DNA from: an uncultured Oscillospiraceae bacterium
GTDB taxonomy: Bacteria; Bacillota; Clostridia; Oscillospirales; Oscillospiraceae
Direction: 5' to 3'
Length of the DNA stretch: 64,000 nucleotides
NCBI GenBank assembly: GCA_949878425.1
Contig: CATLAL010000002.1
Coordinates: 62,001 to 126,000 of the forward strand
In this document: positions 17,194-25,844 of the stretch, piece by piece
Layout of the letters: each line of letters begins with the position of its first letter
Position numbering within the stretch: position 1 is the first letter of the stretch
Position numbers and translations under genes: made by a program
The notes under the pieces: model-generated
The model's input: the letters and a program-made list of their open reading frames with translations, nothing else
What the model was told of the DNA's origin: nothing
Databases searched by the model: none

Positions 17194-18567
17194 TTAAAGA
17201 ACTTCCGGCAGTTGGGCCAGACTCTTGGCGATATCCTCATCCGTGGGGATCACATTCTGCATCTGGCCGTTGTGGAACTTCTCATAGGCCACCAGGTCAA
17301 AGTAGCCGGTGCCGGTGAGGCCGAAGAGAATGGTCTTCTCCTCGCCGGTCTCCTTGCAGCGCTTAGCCTCGTTGACCGCGGCCAGGATGGCGTGGCTGCT
17401 CTCCGGCGCGGGGAGGATGCCCTCCACCCGGGCGAACTCCTCTGCGGCCTCGAACACGTCCGTCTGCCGGACAGAAATGGCCTCCATAAACCCGTCGTGG
17501 TAGAGCTGGCTGAGGATGGAGCTCATACCGTGGAACCGAAGGCCCCCGGCGTGGTCGGCGGAGGGCATGAAGGCGCTGCCCAGGGTGTACATCTTGGCCA
17601 GGGGGCACACCATACCGGTGTCGCAGAAGTCGTAGCGGAACTCCCCCCGGGTAAGGGAGGGGCAGGAGGCGGGCTCCACAGCGATGATACGGTAGTCCGC
17701 CTCGCCCCGGAGCTTCTCTCCCATAAAAGGGGCGATGAGGCCGCCCAGGTTGCTGCCGCCGCCGGCGCAGCCGATGATAATATCCGGCTTCACGCCGTAC
17801 TTATCCATGGCCGCCTTGGCCTCCAGACCGATCACCGACTGGTGGAGCAGCACCTGGTTCAAAACGCTGCCCAGCACGTAGCGGTAGCCGGGGGCGGACA
17901 GGGCGGCCTCCACGGCCTCGCTGATGGCGCAGCCCAGGGAGCCGGTGGTGCCGGGGAACTCCTGGAGAATCTTCCTGCCCACGCTGGTGGTGTCGGAGGG
18001 GGAGGGGGTGACAGAGGCGCCGTAGACACGCATCACCTCCCGGCGGAAGGGCTTCTGCTCATAGGAGCACTTGACCATATACACCCTGCACTCCAGCCCC
18101 AGGTAGCCGCAGGCCATGGAGAGGGCCGTGCCCCACTGGCCCGCGCCGGTCTCGGTGGTGACGCCCTTGAGGCCCTGCCGCTTGGCGTAGTAGGCCTGGG
18201 CGATGGCGGAATTGAGCTTGTGGGAGCCGGAGGTGTTGTTGCCCTCGAACTTGTAGTAGATCTTGGCGGGGGTTTGCAGCTTCTCCTCCAGGCAGTAGGC
18301 CCGGACCAGAGGGGAGGGCCGGTACATCTTGTAGAAGTCCCGGATCTCCCGAGGGATCTCAAAGAAGGGGGTCTCGTCATCCAGCTCCTGGGCCACCAGC
18401 TCCCTGCAGAACACGCCCTCCAGCTCCTCGGCGGTCATGGGCTGATGGGTGCCGGGGTTCAGCAGGGGCGCGGGCTTCACCTTCATGTCGGCGCGGAGGT
18501 TGTACCAGGCCCTGGGCATCTCGTCCTCGGACAGATAGATTTTGTAGGGGATTTTGTTCTCGCTCAT
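17194..18567 (-). CDS. trpB: TrpB2-type PLP-dependent tryptophan synthase beta chain
   Basis: 457 residues, longer than classic TrpB (about 400) and with the N-terminal extension of the TrpB2 group (IPYKIYLSEDEMPRAWYN). The PLP lysine is in EGNNTSGSHKLNSA, the phosphate loop is GCAGGGSNLGG, and TETGAGQWGTAL is conserved. It condenses indole with serine to tryptophan. No trpA is adjacent, as is usual for TrpB2, which may salvage indole. AAAGGAG precedes the ATG. Expression is under a tryptophan T-box. Confidence 0.92.
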   Translation of the reverse strand: MSENKIPYKIYLSEDEMPRAWYNLRADMKVKPAPLLNPGTHQPMTAEELEGVFCRELVAQELDDETPFFEIPREIRDFYKMYRPSPLVRAYCLEEKLQTPAKIYYKFEGNNTSGSHKLNSAIAQAYYAKRQGLKGVTTETGAGQWGTALSMACGYLGLECRVYMVKCSYEQKPFRREVMRVYGASVTPSPSDTTSVGRKILQEFPGTTGSLGCAISEAVEAALSAPGYRYVLGSVLNQVLLHQSVIGLEAKAAMDKYGVKPDIIIGCAGGGSNLGGLIAPFMGEKLRGEADYRIIAVEPASCPSLTRGEFRYDFCDTGMVCPLAKMYTLGSAFMPSADHAGGLRFHGMSSILSQLYHDGFMEAISVRQTDVFEAAEEFARVEGILPAPESSHAILAAVNEAKRCKETGEEKTILFGLTGTGYFDLVAYEKFHNGQMQNVIPTDEDIAKSLAQLPEVL

Positions 18568-18602
18568 GGTTTTGTTCTCCTTTTCAATTGGATTGCGCCA
18601 GG

Positions 18603-18890
18603 GAAAGAAAAACGCCTCTGTCCCTAGCATTTGCTGCTGGGACAGAAGCGATACAGTACACTCCTGCGGTGCCACCCGGCTTGACGCGAAACGCGTCCTC
18701 TCAGTGCGCGCCAACACGCGCCGGCTTTGGTAACGGAGATCCCCTCCGGCTCGCCTAATCGCCGCAATACGCCGCTTTCGGTCCACCCTCGAAAGCCCAT
18801 TGGGTCCGGCCATCCCCGCCGCGGTTCCACCCTCCGCGGCTCTCTGTGGAGTACCTGCCGGACTTACTCACACTTTCTCAACGGTTTGTC
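18603..18890 (-). promoter_or_regulatory. Tryptophan T-box riboswitch with terminator
   Basis: Minus strand leader. Stem I has the AGTA loop-E motif and an AGTCCGGC/GCCGGACC helix, with the specifier in CCAATGGGC so that the codon is TGG (18799-18797, Trp). The T-box bulge sequence GGGTGGCACCGC is at 18677-18666. A terminator, TCTGTCCC paired with GGGACAGA, is followed by a T-run at 18606-18647. Uncharged tRNA-Trp should stabilise the antiterminator. Both the codon and the downstream trpB agree. Confidence 0.92.
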
Positions 18891-18892
18891 GT

Positions 18893-18921
18893 ATTTTAGC
18901 ACGCCCGAGGGGCGCTGTCAA
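18893..18921 (-). promoter_or_regulatory. Promoter of the T-box-trpB transcript
   Basis: Minus strand TTGACA (18916-18921), 17-base spacer, TAAAAT (18893-18898). Confidence 0.82.
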
Positions 18922-18954
18922 GGGGTTCAATATAAAAAGTTTGATCTTCAAAGG

Positions 18955-19082
18955 GAGATGCCTATCTGCACGGCAGCCCGGGGATGTCCCTCCGGCCCCC
19001 CGGGGGAGGTTCCGCGCCCCAGCGGATGCCCATCTACACGATAGCTCCGGGGGCGCTTAGCCCCCGGGCCCTCTCCCAAGAA
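18955..19082. repeat. Family B palindromic element(s)
   Basis: Two near-copies of the family B end in the same orientation: TGCCTATCTGCACGGCAGCC at 18959 and TGCCCATCTACACGATAGCT at 19027. Each is followed by a G/C-rich hairpin (CGGGGGCGCTTAGCCCCCG in the second). They lie between the T-box promoter and the end of the ABC ATPase gene and may terminate the latter. Confidence 0.6.
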
Positions 19083-19090
19083 AATATGTA

Positions 19091-19756
19091 CTACGCCACC
19101 ACCAGGCCGTCCTGGAGGCGCATCACGCTGTCGGCCCGGGCGCCGATGGCGGGGTCGTGGGTGACCACCACCACGCAGTAGCCCTCCTGATGGGCCAGGC
19201 CCTCCAGGATGGAGAGGATGTTCTCCCCATTGGCGGTGTCCAGGTTGCCGGTGGGCTCGTCGGCCAGGAGGATTTTCGTATCCATCCCCAGGGCCCGGGC
19301 AATGGCCACCCGCTGCTGCTCCCCGCCGGAGAGCATGGTGGGGAACCGGTTCAGGGCCGACTCCGGCAGGCCCACCCGCTCCACCAGCTTGGCGGCCCGC
19401 CCGCGGGCCTCCCTGGGGCGCACGCCCCGCAGCTCCATGGGGTACATCACGTTCTCCGCCACCGTCAGCAGGGGGAAGAGCCGGAAGTTCTGGTAGATCA
19501 CCGCCGCCTTCTCCCGGCGGTATTTCTGCAGATCCATGTCCGCCGTGGATACCCCCTGGCACAAAACCCGGCCCGCCGTGGGCAGGTCCAGCCCCGCCAT
19601 CAGGCTCAGCAGGGTGGTCTTGCCGCTGCCGGACTTGCCCATAATGGCGTGGACCATCCCCGGCTCAAACTCGTGGGTGACGCCCTTGAGGGCCTCCACC
19701 CTCTGGTACTGGGTCTCATAGGTGTAGCGCACATCCTCAAGCTGTAAAATCGACAT
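19091..19756 (-). CDS. ABC transporter ATP-binding protein, MacB/LolD type
   Basis: 221 residues with Walker [10 protein letters not shown] (near residue 41), Q-loop [12 protein letters not shown], signature [15 protein letters not shown], Walker [13 protein letters not shown] and H-loop VVVTHD. The [14 protein letters not shown] and TGNLD variants are typical of ATPases paired with FtsX-like permeases. GGAG eight bases upstream favours the ATG over the GTG one codon earlier. Follows the permease by 15 bases; together they form a mechanotransmission-type exporter or lipoprotein/peptide resistance system. Confidence 0.92.
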   Translation of the reverse strand: MSILQLEDVRYTYETQYQRVEALKGVTHEFEPGMVHAIMGKSGSGKTTLLSLMAGLDLPTAGRVLCQGVSTADMDLQKYRREKAAVIYQNFRLFPLLTVAENVMYPMELRGVRPREARGRAAKLVERVGLPESALNRFPTMLSGGEQQRVAIARALGMDTKILLADEPTGNLDTANGENILSILEGLAHQEGYCVVVVTHDPAIGARADSVMRLQDGLVVA

Positions 19757-19771
19757 CACTGCTTCTCCTTC

Positions 19772-22700
19772 CTACTCCCGCTCCGACAGGAGGTCCATCA
19801 GCTTCGTGCGGCCCACCACCAGCACCGACAGGGCGCACCCCGCCAGGTAGCAGGCCAAAAATCCCGCCGCGGCCAGCCACACCGCCGCCCCCGGGCGGAC
19901 CGCGCTCAGCGCCAGGGCGCCCAGTAGGCTCCCCGCCAGGCACAGGGCCCCCTGCTCCAGAAAGAAGGAGGCGAACACCCGGCCTCTGGGGGCCCCCAGG
20001 CCCCGCATGACGGCGAACTCCATCCGCCGGCCGTTAATCATCAGCCAGGAGATGATGAACCCCAGCAGGCCCACCACCGCCAGCAGCACCGGGGAGAGGA
20101 TGCGGCTGAAGCTGATGTACCGCCCCAGAGCCCCCACCGCCTCGGTAAAGGCCTGGTCCCGCAGGAGGACGGTGGTCCGGTTCCGGCCCAGCTTCCCCAC
20201 CCGGCTGAACTGCTTCTCCGCCAGGAAGTTCCGGAAGTCCTCCAGCCGGTAGGAGGAGGCCAGGGTAAACCGGCAGGAGCTGAAGTTGTTGTAGATGTAG
20301 TACTGGGAGTCCCGCTCCTCCTCCGTGGTGAAATAGGTGCCGATGCGGATGAGCTCCCGCTCCCCGGCCAGCCACTCCGGGCCGCACCAGAAGCTGAGGG
20401 GCACGTACAGGTTGTCCTGGGAGGCGGCGGGGGTGAAGGAGCCCACGACCTTCAGCTCAACGAGGAGGGTGACCGTGCTGCTGTTGTCGTAGACGGAGGG
20501 GAAGGAGACATACACCATGGCCTCATCCCCCAGGCTGAGTCCCAGCCTCTCCAAAAACCGGCTGCTGGCCACCGCCGGGTAGACCGGCAGCTCCTCTCCG
20601 CCAATATAACTGACATTGTTTATATAGTACGTTATCTTGCTGAAGGCGGGGCTGTACTGATCGTCCCTGAGGCAGCTCTCGTCCCAGCCCTCCAGCCAGG
20701 TGATCTCCGGCACGCCGGAGTAGCAGAACTCCGCCGCCGCGGCCAGGCCGTTTGCGGCCGTGAGGATGGGCTGCTTGGAGATCCAGGCGTCTCTGGTCTC
20801 GCTGCCGAAGGCGGTGCTGGAGAATTGGGGCATCTCCCCTGGCAGCCAGTAGTGCCAGCCGATGGACACCGACAGGTCCGAGAGCAATCCAGAGCTCTGA
20901 AGGGTCTGGACCGCCTCCATGGACACGGAGAGGTTGGTGGCGCTGCGGCCGGTGGTGCTGGTGATCTGGCCCTGAATTTGGGCGTCCTCATAGAGGCCCT
21001 CCAGCTGCCGGCTCCAGCCCTGGGCGCTGCCGGCCAGGATGCCCACGAAGAGGGTCAGCACCAGAGCCGCCGCCGGCGCCACAACAGAGCGCCAGCCGCC
21101 CCGCCGGGCGGAGAGGAGGGCGAACCGGGCCGGACCCCGTCCGGCGGTGGAGGTGGCGCCCCTGGGGACCCGGACGGAGGTCCGGCCCCTCTTAGGGGCG
21201 TTCTCCCGCCGGGCCTGGCGGAGGAATACAAGGCACAGGAGGAGCGCCGCCAGGAACACGGCTCCTCCGGCGGCGAGGGCGGGCCAGGTCAGGGTATAGG
21301 CCGCCGTCTCCCGCTGCCGCACCAGGCCCATGGCCGCCTCGCTGTAGCGGGTGTCCACGCTGTAGAGCTCCGCCGCCGCGGCCAGGGCCAGCTCCACCAC
21401 CCGTCCCAGGGCCGCGCCGCCCACGGCGGCCCCCAGAAGGGAGGCCAGCCCCGCGATGAACGCCCCGCCGGAGAGGAGCCACAGCCGGATCTTCCCCGCG
21501 GGCGTACCCAGGGAGACCAGCACCCCCACGGTCTCCCGCTGCCGCCCCACGAAGAGGAAGGCAAACAGCAGCAGCACCGCCGCCGCGCCGCAGATGGCGG
21601 CGACGGTCACCGCCATGGCCGTGGAGCGCATGGTCTCCAGGGGCCGGGCGGCGGCGGCGTAGCCCTGGTCGTAGAGGGTCAGCCGGGTCTGGGGCGGCAG
21701 GAGCTCCTCCAGCTCCGCCTCCGCCTGGATGGCCCGCCGGTTGTCCAGCACCGCCCGACCCAGGGTGTAGCCGAAGAGGGGATCGCCGAAGCCGCCCTCG
21801 GCGTCGGACACCCAGAGCACGCCCCCCTCGTCGGAGGCCAGGTCGTTGGTGACGCCCACCACCTGCCACGATCGCTCCTCCCCGGTCTCGGAGAGGAGGT
21901 AGCGGCTCTCCGGCTGGGCGCTGAGCAGGGAGACATGCACCGTGTCCCCCACTCCGAGCTCTATCCGGGCGGCCGCCGCGCCGCTGAGGACGCAGACGCC
22001 GGATTCCCCCTTCTCCGGGAAGCGGCCCTCCTCCAGGTACAGCGTCCCCTGCTGAAAGGGCTCCAGGGCAGCGATGTCGCTGCTGGCCGTGACGGGCAGC
22101 GCCTGGTTGGCGGCCCGGTAGCGCTCCGCGTACTGGGCGAAGATCCCCTCCGTCAGGGCCGGGTCACCCTCCCCGGCGAGCTCCAAATAGGGGGGCGTCT
22201 CACAGCCCTCGCAGAACTCCCCCAGGCTGAAGGTGGTGTTGGCGGAGCCCCCGGAGACAAACGCCCCGTGGAGGAGGTACTCCTTGTCCCGCTCCGGCTC
22301 AAAATCAAAGCTCCCGGCATCAAAGATGCAGTTCTTGCCGGTGCGGTCCATCTTGCTGTAGAGGGTGCCGGTAATCACGCCGGTGTAGCCCGCAAAGACC
22401 CGGCCCCGGCCGGTATGGGTCCCCGCCGCCGGGTCGTAGCAGTAGAACTCGGCATTTGTGGTGTAGCCCTCCGGCAGCTGGCCCACCAGCGTGGAGCCGT
22501 TGTCCGCCGGCAGCAGATACAGCGCCGGCAGCTCCTCCTCTGTGAGGGATTTTTCCTCGCTTCTGGGGCCGTCCTCGGATTCGGTATAGGTGTAGTAATA
22601 GTAGACGCCCTCCTCGTCCTCCGACGGGAGGAAGTGGGGGACCTCCAGGGGCTCCCGCCCCGGCGCGCAGAAGGTCCAGCCTCCGGTCCAGTTGTTGGTT

Positions 22701-23155
22701 ACGATCCGGGTCTCCGGCAGGTCCTCCTCCGCCACGATCCCGTAGCCGTAGTCGTTGTACATGGGCGAGAGCCGTGTGGCCGTCACCACGCCATAGGAGC
22801 TGTAGGGGCTCTCCGTCTTCACCGGCCGGCAGCCCTCCACCAGCGCCATGGCGCTGTCCGCGGCCTCCCACAGCTCCACCCCCGCCACGGCGGCAAGAGC
22901 CTCCTGGTCCAGCGCCGCCAGAGCCGCCCGGGCGTCGCCATCCGGCGCGTCGGCGTTCGGATAGTCCGCCCCCATGTACTCAATGAGGGCAATGGACGTG
23001 TAGCTCTTGTCCATCTGGGCCAGGATCTGGGCGCAGTACCCCCACATCCCCGCCCCCAGGGTCAGCGTCAGCGTCAGAAAGAAGATCAGCAGCGCGAACA
23101 GCGCTGAGCGCCCCTTGGCCCGCAGCGTGGAGCGCAGTCCGTTCCGTATGGGCAT
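19772..23155 (-). CDS. FtsX-like ABC transporter permease
   Basis: 1127 residues. Membrane segment near residues 17-37 (ALFALLIFFLTLTLTLGAG) is followed by a roughly 480-residue extracytoplasmic domain. An FtsX-type bundle then follows (AVTVAAICGAAAVLLLFAFLF onward), then a second extracytoplasmic domain and a final membrane cluster (YISFSRILSPVLLAVVGLLGFI). Two ATGs lie close to AGGAGG: the first is only one base away, so the second (23155) with seven-base spacing is preferred. Partner of the ATPase downstream. The substrate is unknown; large MacB-like permeases export peptides or confer antimicrobial-peptide resistance. Confidence 0.88.
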   Translation of the reverse strand: MPIRNGLRSTLRAKGRSALFALLIFFLTLTLTLGAGMWGYCAQILAQMDKSYTSIALIEYMGADYPNADAPDGDARAALAALDQEALAAVAGVELWEAADSAMALVEGCRPVKTESPYSSYGVVTATRLSPMYNDYGYGIVAEEDLPETRIVTNNWTGGWTFCAPGREPLEVPHFLPSEDEEGVYYYYTYTESEDGPRSEEKSLTEEELPALYLLPADNGSTLVGQLPEGYTTNAEFYCYDPAAGTHTGRGRVFAGYTGVITGTLYSKMDRTGKNCIFDAGSFDFEPERDKEYLLHGAFVSGGSANTTFSLGEFCEGCETPPYLELAGEGDPALTEGIFAQYAERYRAANQALPVTASSDIAALEPFQQGTLYLEEGRFPEKGESGVCVLSGAAAARIELGVGDTVHVSLLSAQPESRYLLSETGEERSWQVVGVTNDLASDEGGVLWVSDAEGGFGDPLFGYTLGRAVLDNRRAIQAEAELEELLPPQTRLTLYDQGYAAAARPLETMRSTAMAVTVAAICGAAAVLLLFAFLFVGRQRETVGVLVSLGTPAGKIRLWLLSGGAFIAGLASLLGAAVGGAALGRVVELALAAAAELYSVDTRYSEAAMGLVRQRETAAYTLTWPALAAGGAVFLAALLLCLVFLRQARRENAPKRGRTSVRVPRGATSTAGRGPARFALLSARRGGWRSVVAPAAALVLTLFVGILAGSAQGWSRQLEGLYEDAQIQGQITSTTGRSATNLSVSMEAVQTLQSSGLLSDLSVSIGWHYWLPGEMPQFSSTAFGSETRDAWISKQPILTAANGLAAAAEFCYSGVPEITWLEGWDESCLRDDQYSPAFSKITYYINNVSYIGGEELPVYPAVASSRFLERLGLSLGDEAMVYVSFPSVYDNSSTVTLLVELKVVGSFTPAASQDNLYVPLSFWCGPEWLAGERELIRIGTYFTTEEERDSQYYIYNNFSSCRFTLASSYRLEDFRNFLAEKQFSRVGKLGRNRTTVLLRDQAFTEAVGALGRYISFSRILSPVLLAVVGLLGFIISWLMINGRRMEFAVMRGLGAPRGRVFASFFLEQGALCLAGSLLGALALSAVRPGAAVWLAAAGFLACYLAGCALSVLVVGRTKLMDLLSERE

Positions 23156-23181
23156 CGCCATTCCTCCTTTGGGGTGGTGTC

Positions 23182-23260
23182 CCTTCTTTTTCCTTTGTGA
23201 ACAAAGAAAAAAGAAGCAAAAAAGAAAGACTTTTTTCGGCGAAACGCTGTTTCGCCCTTG
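23182..23260 (+). repeat. Family A palindromic element
   Basis: Forward copy: CTTTGTGAACAAAG core with flanking T/A runs, then a second hairpin GGCGAAACGCTGTTTCGCC. It sits in the 5' untranslated region of the permease gene, 27 bases from its start codon. Confidence 0.7.
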
Positions 23261-23404
23261 CTGTGAAAGACGGAGCCAACACTATTTGCTGTATAGTATT
23301 ATACGTTGCGTAGCTGTTTTTGTCAAGAACTGTTTCAGCTTTGCTGAAAACAGTTCTCATAGTTGCCACAGTTCAAAATGGTAAAGTTTAGGGCCGCCCT
23401 TATG

Positions 23405-23481
23405 ATTTTGCACGGCCACATCGAGTGGCCGTGCAAAATTAGATTGTGCATGGCCGCTCGATGCGGCCATTGCGCAATCAC
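23405..23481. repeat. Two tandem REP-like hairpins
   Basis: First: perfect 15-bp stem ATTTTGCACGGCCAC with ATCGA loop (23405-23439). Second: GATTGTGCATGGCCGC, TCGAT loop, with one wobble and one bulge (23442-23479). The stems share the GCAYGGCC core and near-identical loops, so they look like two copies of one unit. A further hairpin pair (GGGGT/ACCCC and GTTTGGGC/GCCCAAC, 23498-23532) follows before the gatD stop. Confidence 0.65.
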
Positions 23482-23575
23482 AAGGGCGGTGGGGTCTGGG
23501 GTGAAACCCCAGCGGGTTTGGGCGGAGCCCAACTCTTCCTCCTTTTCAACTGTGTTGACGATAGGTGCGCCCCCC

Positions 23576-24307
23576 TCACCCGCCGCTCCGCTTTTGCAGC
23601 TCCTCCAGGGTGACGGCGTAGGCGGCCCGCTGGTGGGGCAGCTCCGGCAGGGTCTCCGGCAGGTCCCAGCCCTTTTGGGCGAAGAGCCGCCGGAGGAGCA
23701 GGTCCCCGAAGTCCGGGTTCTTCACCAGCACCGGGCCGGTGAGGTGGGTGGCGAACACATTGCCGGACACGTAGCCCTCCGCCCCGTGGTCCGCCTCGTT
23801 GCCAAAGCCCAGGGACAGGGCGCTGAAGAGGGGCGTCGCAACGCCGTGGGTGAGGCTGCACTTGTTCATGAACCCCACGGCGGGGGCCTCCCACAGGGTG
23901 GGGGTGGCCACCACGTCCACCGGGGTCCGCTTTTCGGTCTCCACGGTGGTGAAGTCCGCCAGGCCCAGACCCGGCCAGACCCGGCCGGAGGCGTCGGTGA
24001 CGGAGGTCCCCAGAACCTCCATGGCGCTGCCGGTGAAGAGGAGGACCGCCCCCCGGTCCACCGCCGCCCTCAGGTCCTCCCGCCAGGGGCAGAGGGCCTC
24101 CAGGGCGTACTTCTGCTTTCGCTCCGTGCCCGCGCCCATGTAGATGAGGTCCGCGCCGGAGAGGTCCGGCCTGCCGCCGCAGGGGACCTCCTCCGCCGCC
24201 GCGGCCACACCCAGGGCCTCCAGGCGGCGGCGGAGCACCGCCACGTTGGCGTACTCGCCGTAGAGGTTCATCATATCCGGATAGAGATGCAGTATGGTCA
24301 GTTCCAT
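23576..24307 (-). CDS. GatD-like type 1 glutamine amidotransferase domain protein, catalytic residues altered
   Basis: 243 residues, the same length as S. aureus GatD, which with MurT amidates D-Glu of lipid II. The fold markers ILHLYPDMMNLYGEYANV and GADLIYMGAGTERKQ are present. The nucleophile region reads LLFTGSAMEVLG with Ser or Thr where the family has Cys (Cys94 in S. aureus). The later motif reads THLTGP where TYLHGP with catalytic His is expected. Glutaminase activity is therefore doubtful. Starts 13 bases after murT with AGGAGGAGG. The partner assignment is secure; the reaction is not. Confidence 0.82.
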   Translation of the reverse strand: MELTILHLYPDMMNLYGEYANVAVLRRRLEALGVAAAAEEVPCGGRPDLSGADLIYMGAGTERKQKYALEALCPWREDLRAAVDRGAVLLFTGSAMEVLGTSVTDASGRVWPGLGLADFTTVETEKRTPVDVVATPTLWEAPAVGFMNKCSLTHGVATPLFSALSLGFGNEADHGAEGYVSGNVFATHLTGPVLVKNPDFGDLLLRRLFAQKGWDLPETLPELPHQRAAYAVTLEELQKRSGG

Positions 24308-24320
24308 GGTTCCCTCCTCC

Positions 24321-25649
24321 TCACTGGTCCAGCTGGACCAGGCTCAGCAGCTTGTCCCGGTCGGAGAAGCAGGTGACAACGTAGAGCTCCTCCTCTCCGG
24401 AGTCCCTCAGCGCCTCCGCCGCCTGGGCCACGGTGTCAAAGCGGGCGATCTTCTCCGGCGGAATGTCCGTAAAGTCGAAGCGCAGGGCCAGGTCATTGAC
24501 GTATTTCCCGCAGAGAACCACCTGCCGCACCGACTGACAGTTTAATTGGTTAAAGTCGATGTCCCACAGCCAGCTGGTCTCGCCGGTGAAGTACTTCCGG
24601 CTGATGGCGTCCACGATCACCAGCACCGCGCAGGGCGTCCCGGCGGCGCGGATATAGGCCAGATTGGTGTCGTAGGCCACGGAGTTCTCGTGCTTGCTGG
24701 TGAGGAGGGTCCCCCGGCGGCCGCCCAGGGTGAATTGGACCATGCGGCCGTTTTTCAGAATATAGTTGTTGATGACGGAGGCCATGAGCCCCTTCTCCAC
24801 CCCCGCCAGGGAGCACACGGACCAGGCGGCCAGGATGTTGTAGACGTTGTAGATGCTGCGGAAGGCCAGTGCGATCTCCGTCTCCCCATCAATGGTCAGC
24901 CGCCCGGCGGCCAGATCCAGGTCCGTTACCGCGAAGTCCGGCGTCCGGCGGCGGTGGCCGCAGTCCGGGCAGGTATAGGCGCCGATGTGCTCGTAGTGGT
25001 AGTAGTCGTAGTCCATCTTCCCGCCGCACACCGGGCAGCGCGCCCCGTCGTGGTACATGCCCCGGTGGTCCGCCGTGCTGATGGAGCACTTTTCCAGGCC
25101 GAACCACTTCACCCTCCCGTGGTCCCGGGCAAAGCAGGACACCAGGGGGTCGTCCGCGTTCAGCACCAGGGTGGTATCCGGGTGGATGGCGGGCGCGATG
25201 GCGTTATAGACCCACTCCGGATGGCCGTTGCGGGTCAGCTGGTCCCGGTAGAGGTTGGTGATGACGAAGTGGGTGGGGTGGAAGAAGCGGAAGGACAGCC
25301 GCGCGTAGCGCTCGTCACTCTCCAGCAGCAGCACGTCCCCCCGCATTTTCCCCCCCAGGGTGCTGTTGCAGAGGATGAGGGTGGTAACGCCCTCGATCTG
25401 ATTGGAGCCCTCCTGGTTGTACACCACGGTTTTTCCGGCGCGGCGGAGGATGGCGGCAATCATCTCCACAGTGGAGGTCTTGCCGTTGCTGCCGGTGACG
25501 GCGATGATGTACTCCGGCAGCTTCACCCGCCCCAGCGCGTCCGGGCAGAGCTTCAGAGCGTACTTGCCCGGCAGGGAGCTGCCCTTGCCCACCAGCTTGC
25601 CAATGAGCCGGAGCAGCTTGCAGACAATAATCGCGAAAAACAGTCTCAT
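24321..25649 (-). CDS. murT: MurT-like Mur ligase domain protein
   Basis: 442 residues. P-loop TGSNGKTST (residues 52-60), Mur-ligase middle domain with EGSNQIEGVTT and NLYRDQLTRNG, an inserted zinc ribbon CPVCGG...CPDCG (Cys 205, 208, 227, 230), and a DUF1727-type C-terminus. MurT uses ATP to activate lipid II D-glutamate for amidation. The C-terminal loop expected to hold the essential Asp (ADGxDxSW) reads YFTGETSW here. AGGAGG sits before the ATG at 25649; an upstream ATG at 25676 lies inside a repeat. Co-transcribed with gatD. Confidence 0.88.
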   Translation of the reverse strand: MRLFFAIIVCKLLRLIGKLVGKGSSLPGKYALKLCPDALGRVKLPEYIIAVTGSNGKTSTVEMIAAILRRAGKTVVYNQEGSNQIEGVTTLILCNSTLGGKMRGDVLLLESDERYARLSFRFFHPTHFVITNLYRDQLTRNGHPEWVYNAIAPAIHPDTTLVLNADDPLVSCFARDHGRVKWFGLEKCSISTADHRGMYHDGARCPVCGGKMDYDYYHYEHIGAYTCPDCGHRRRTPDFAVTDLDLAAGRLTIDGETEIALAFRSIYNVYNILAAWSVCSLAGVEKGLMASVINNYILKNGRMVQFTLGGRRGTLLTSKHENSVAYDTNLAYIRAAGTPCAVLVIVDAISRKYFTGETSWLWDIDFNQLNCQSVRQVVLCGKYVNDLALRFDFTDIPPEKIARFDTVAQAAEALRDSGEEELYVVTCFSDRDKLLSLVQLDQ

Positions 25650-25665
25650 GGGAAATCCTCCTCTT

Positions 25666-25815
25666 TGGGCATACATACTTTTTCTTTGTGGACAAACCGC
25701 TCGCCGCCCAAAGGGCGGCTTGGGCCGCTAGTGCCCGCTTCGCGGTCACTGCACGGAAAAAGCATCAAAAAGAAAAGCTTTTTGGCGCAAAACTCCGTTT
25801 TGCTTTTGGCTCTTG
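25666..25815 (+). repeat. Family A palindromic element carrying a nested insertion
   Basis: Ends GGGCATACATACTTTTTC and the second hairpin GCAAAACTCCGTTTTGC match family A. The first hairpin is split near 25695-25753 by about 60 bases that are themselves palindromic (CCGCCCAAAGGGCGG; AGTGCCCGCTTCGCGGTCACT by parts). It lies between the hydrolase and murT. Confidence 0.65.
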
Positions 25816-25844
25816 AATATCTTTTCAGGAGCGCCGGCGCGGTA

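Noticed and set aside
18820..18850. A second T-box core (GGGTGGAACCGCGG) suggesting tandem T-boxes
   Set aside because: It falls in the distal part of Stem I next to the AGAGAG motif; only one antiterminator/terminator unit exists downstream.
20825..23107. 760-codon frame antisense to the ABC permease
   Set aside because: Shadow of a well-supported FtsX-type permease; no start signal and biased composition.
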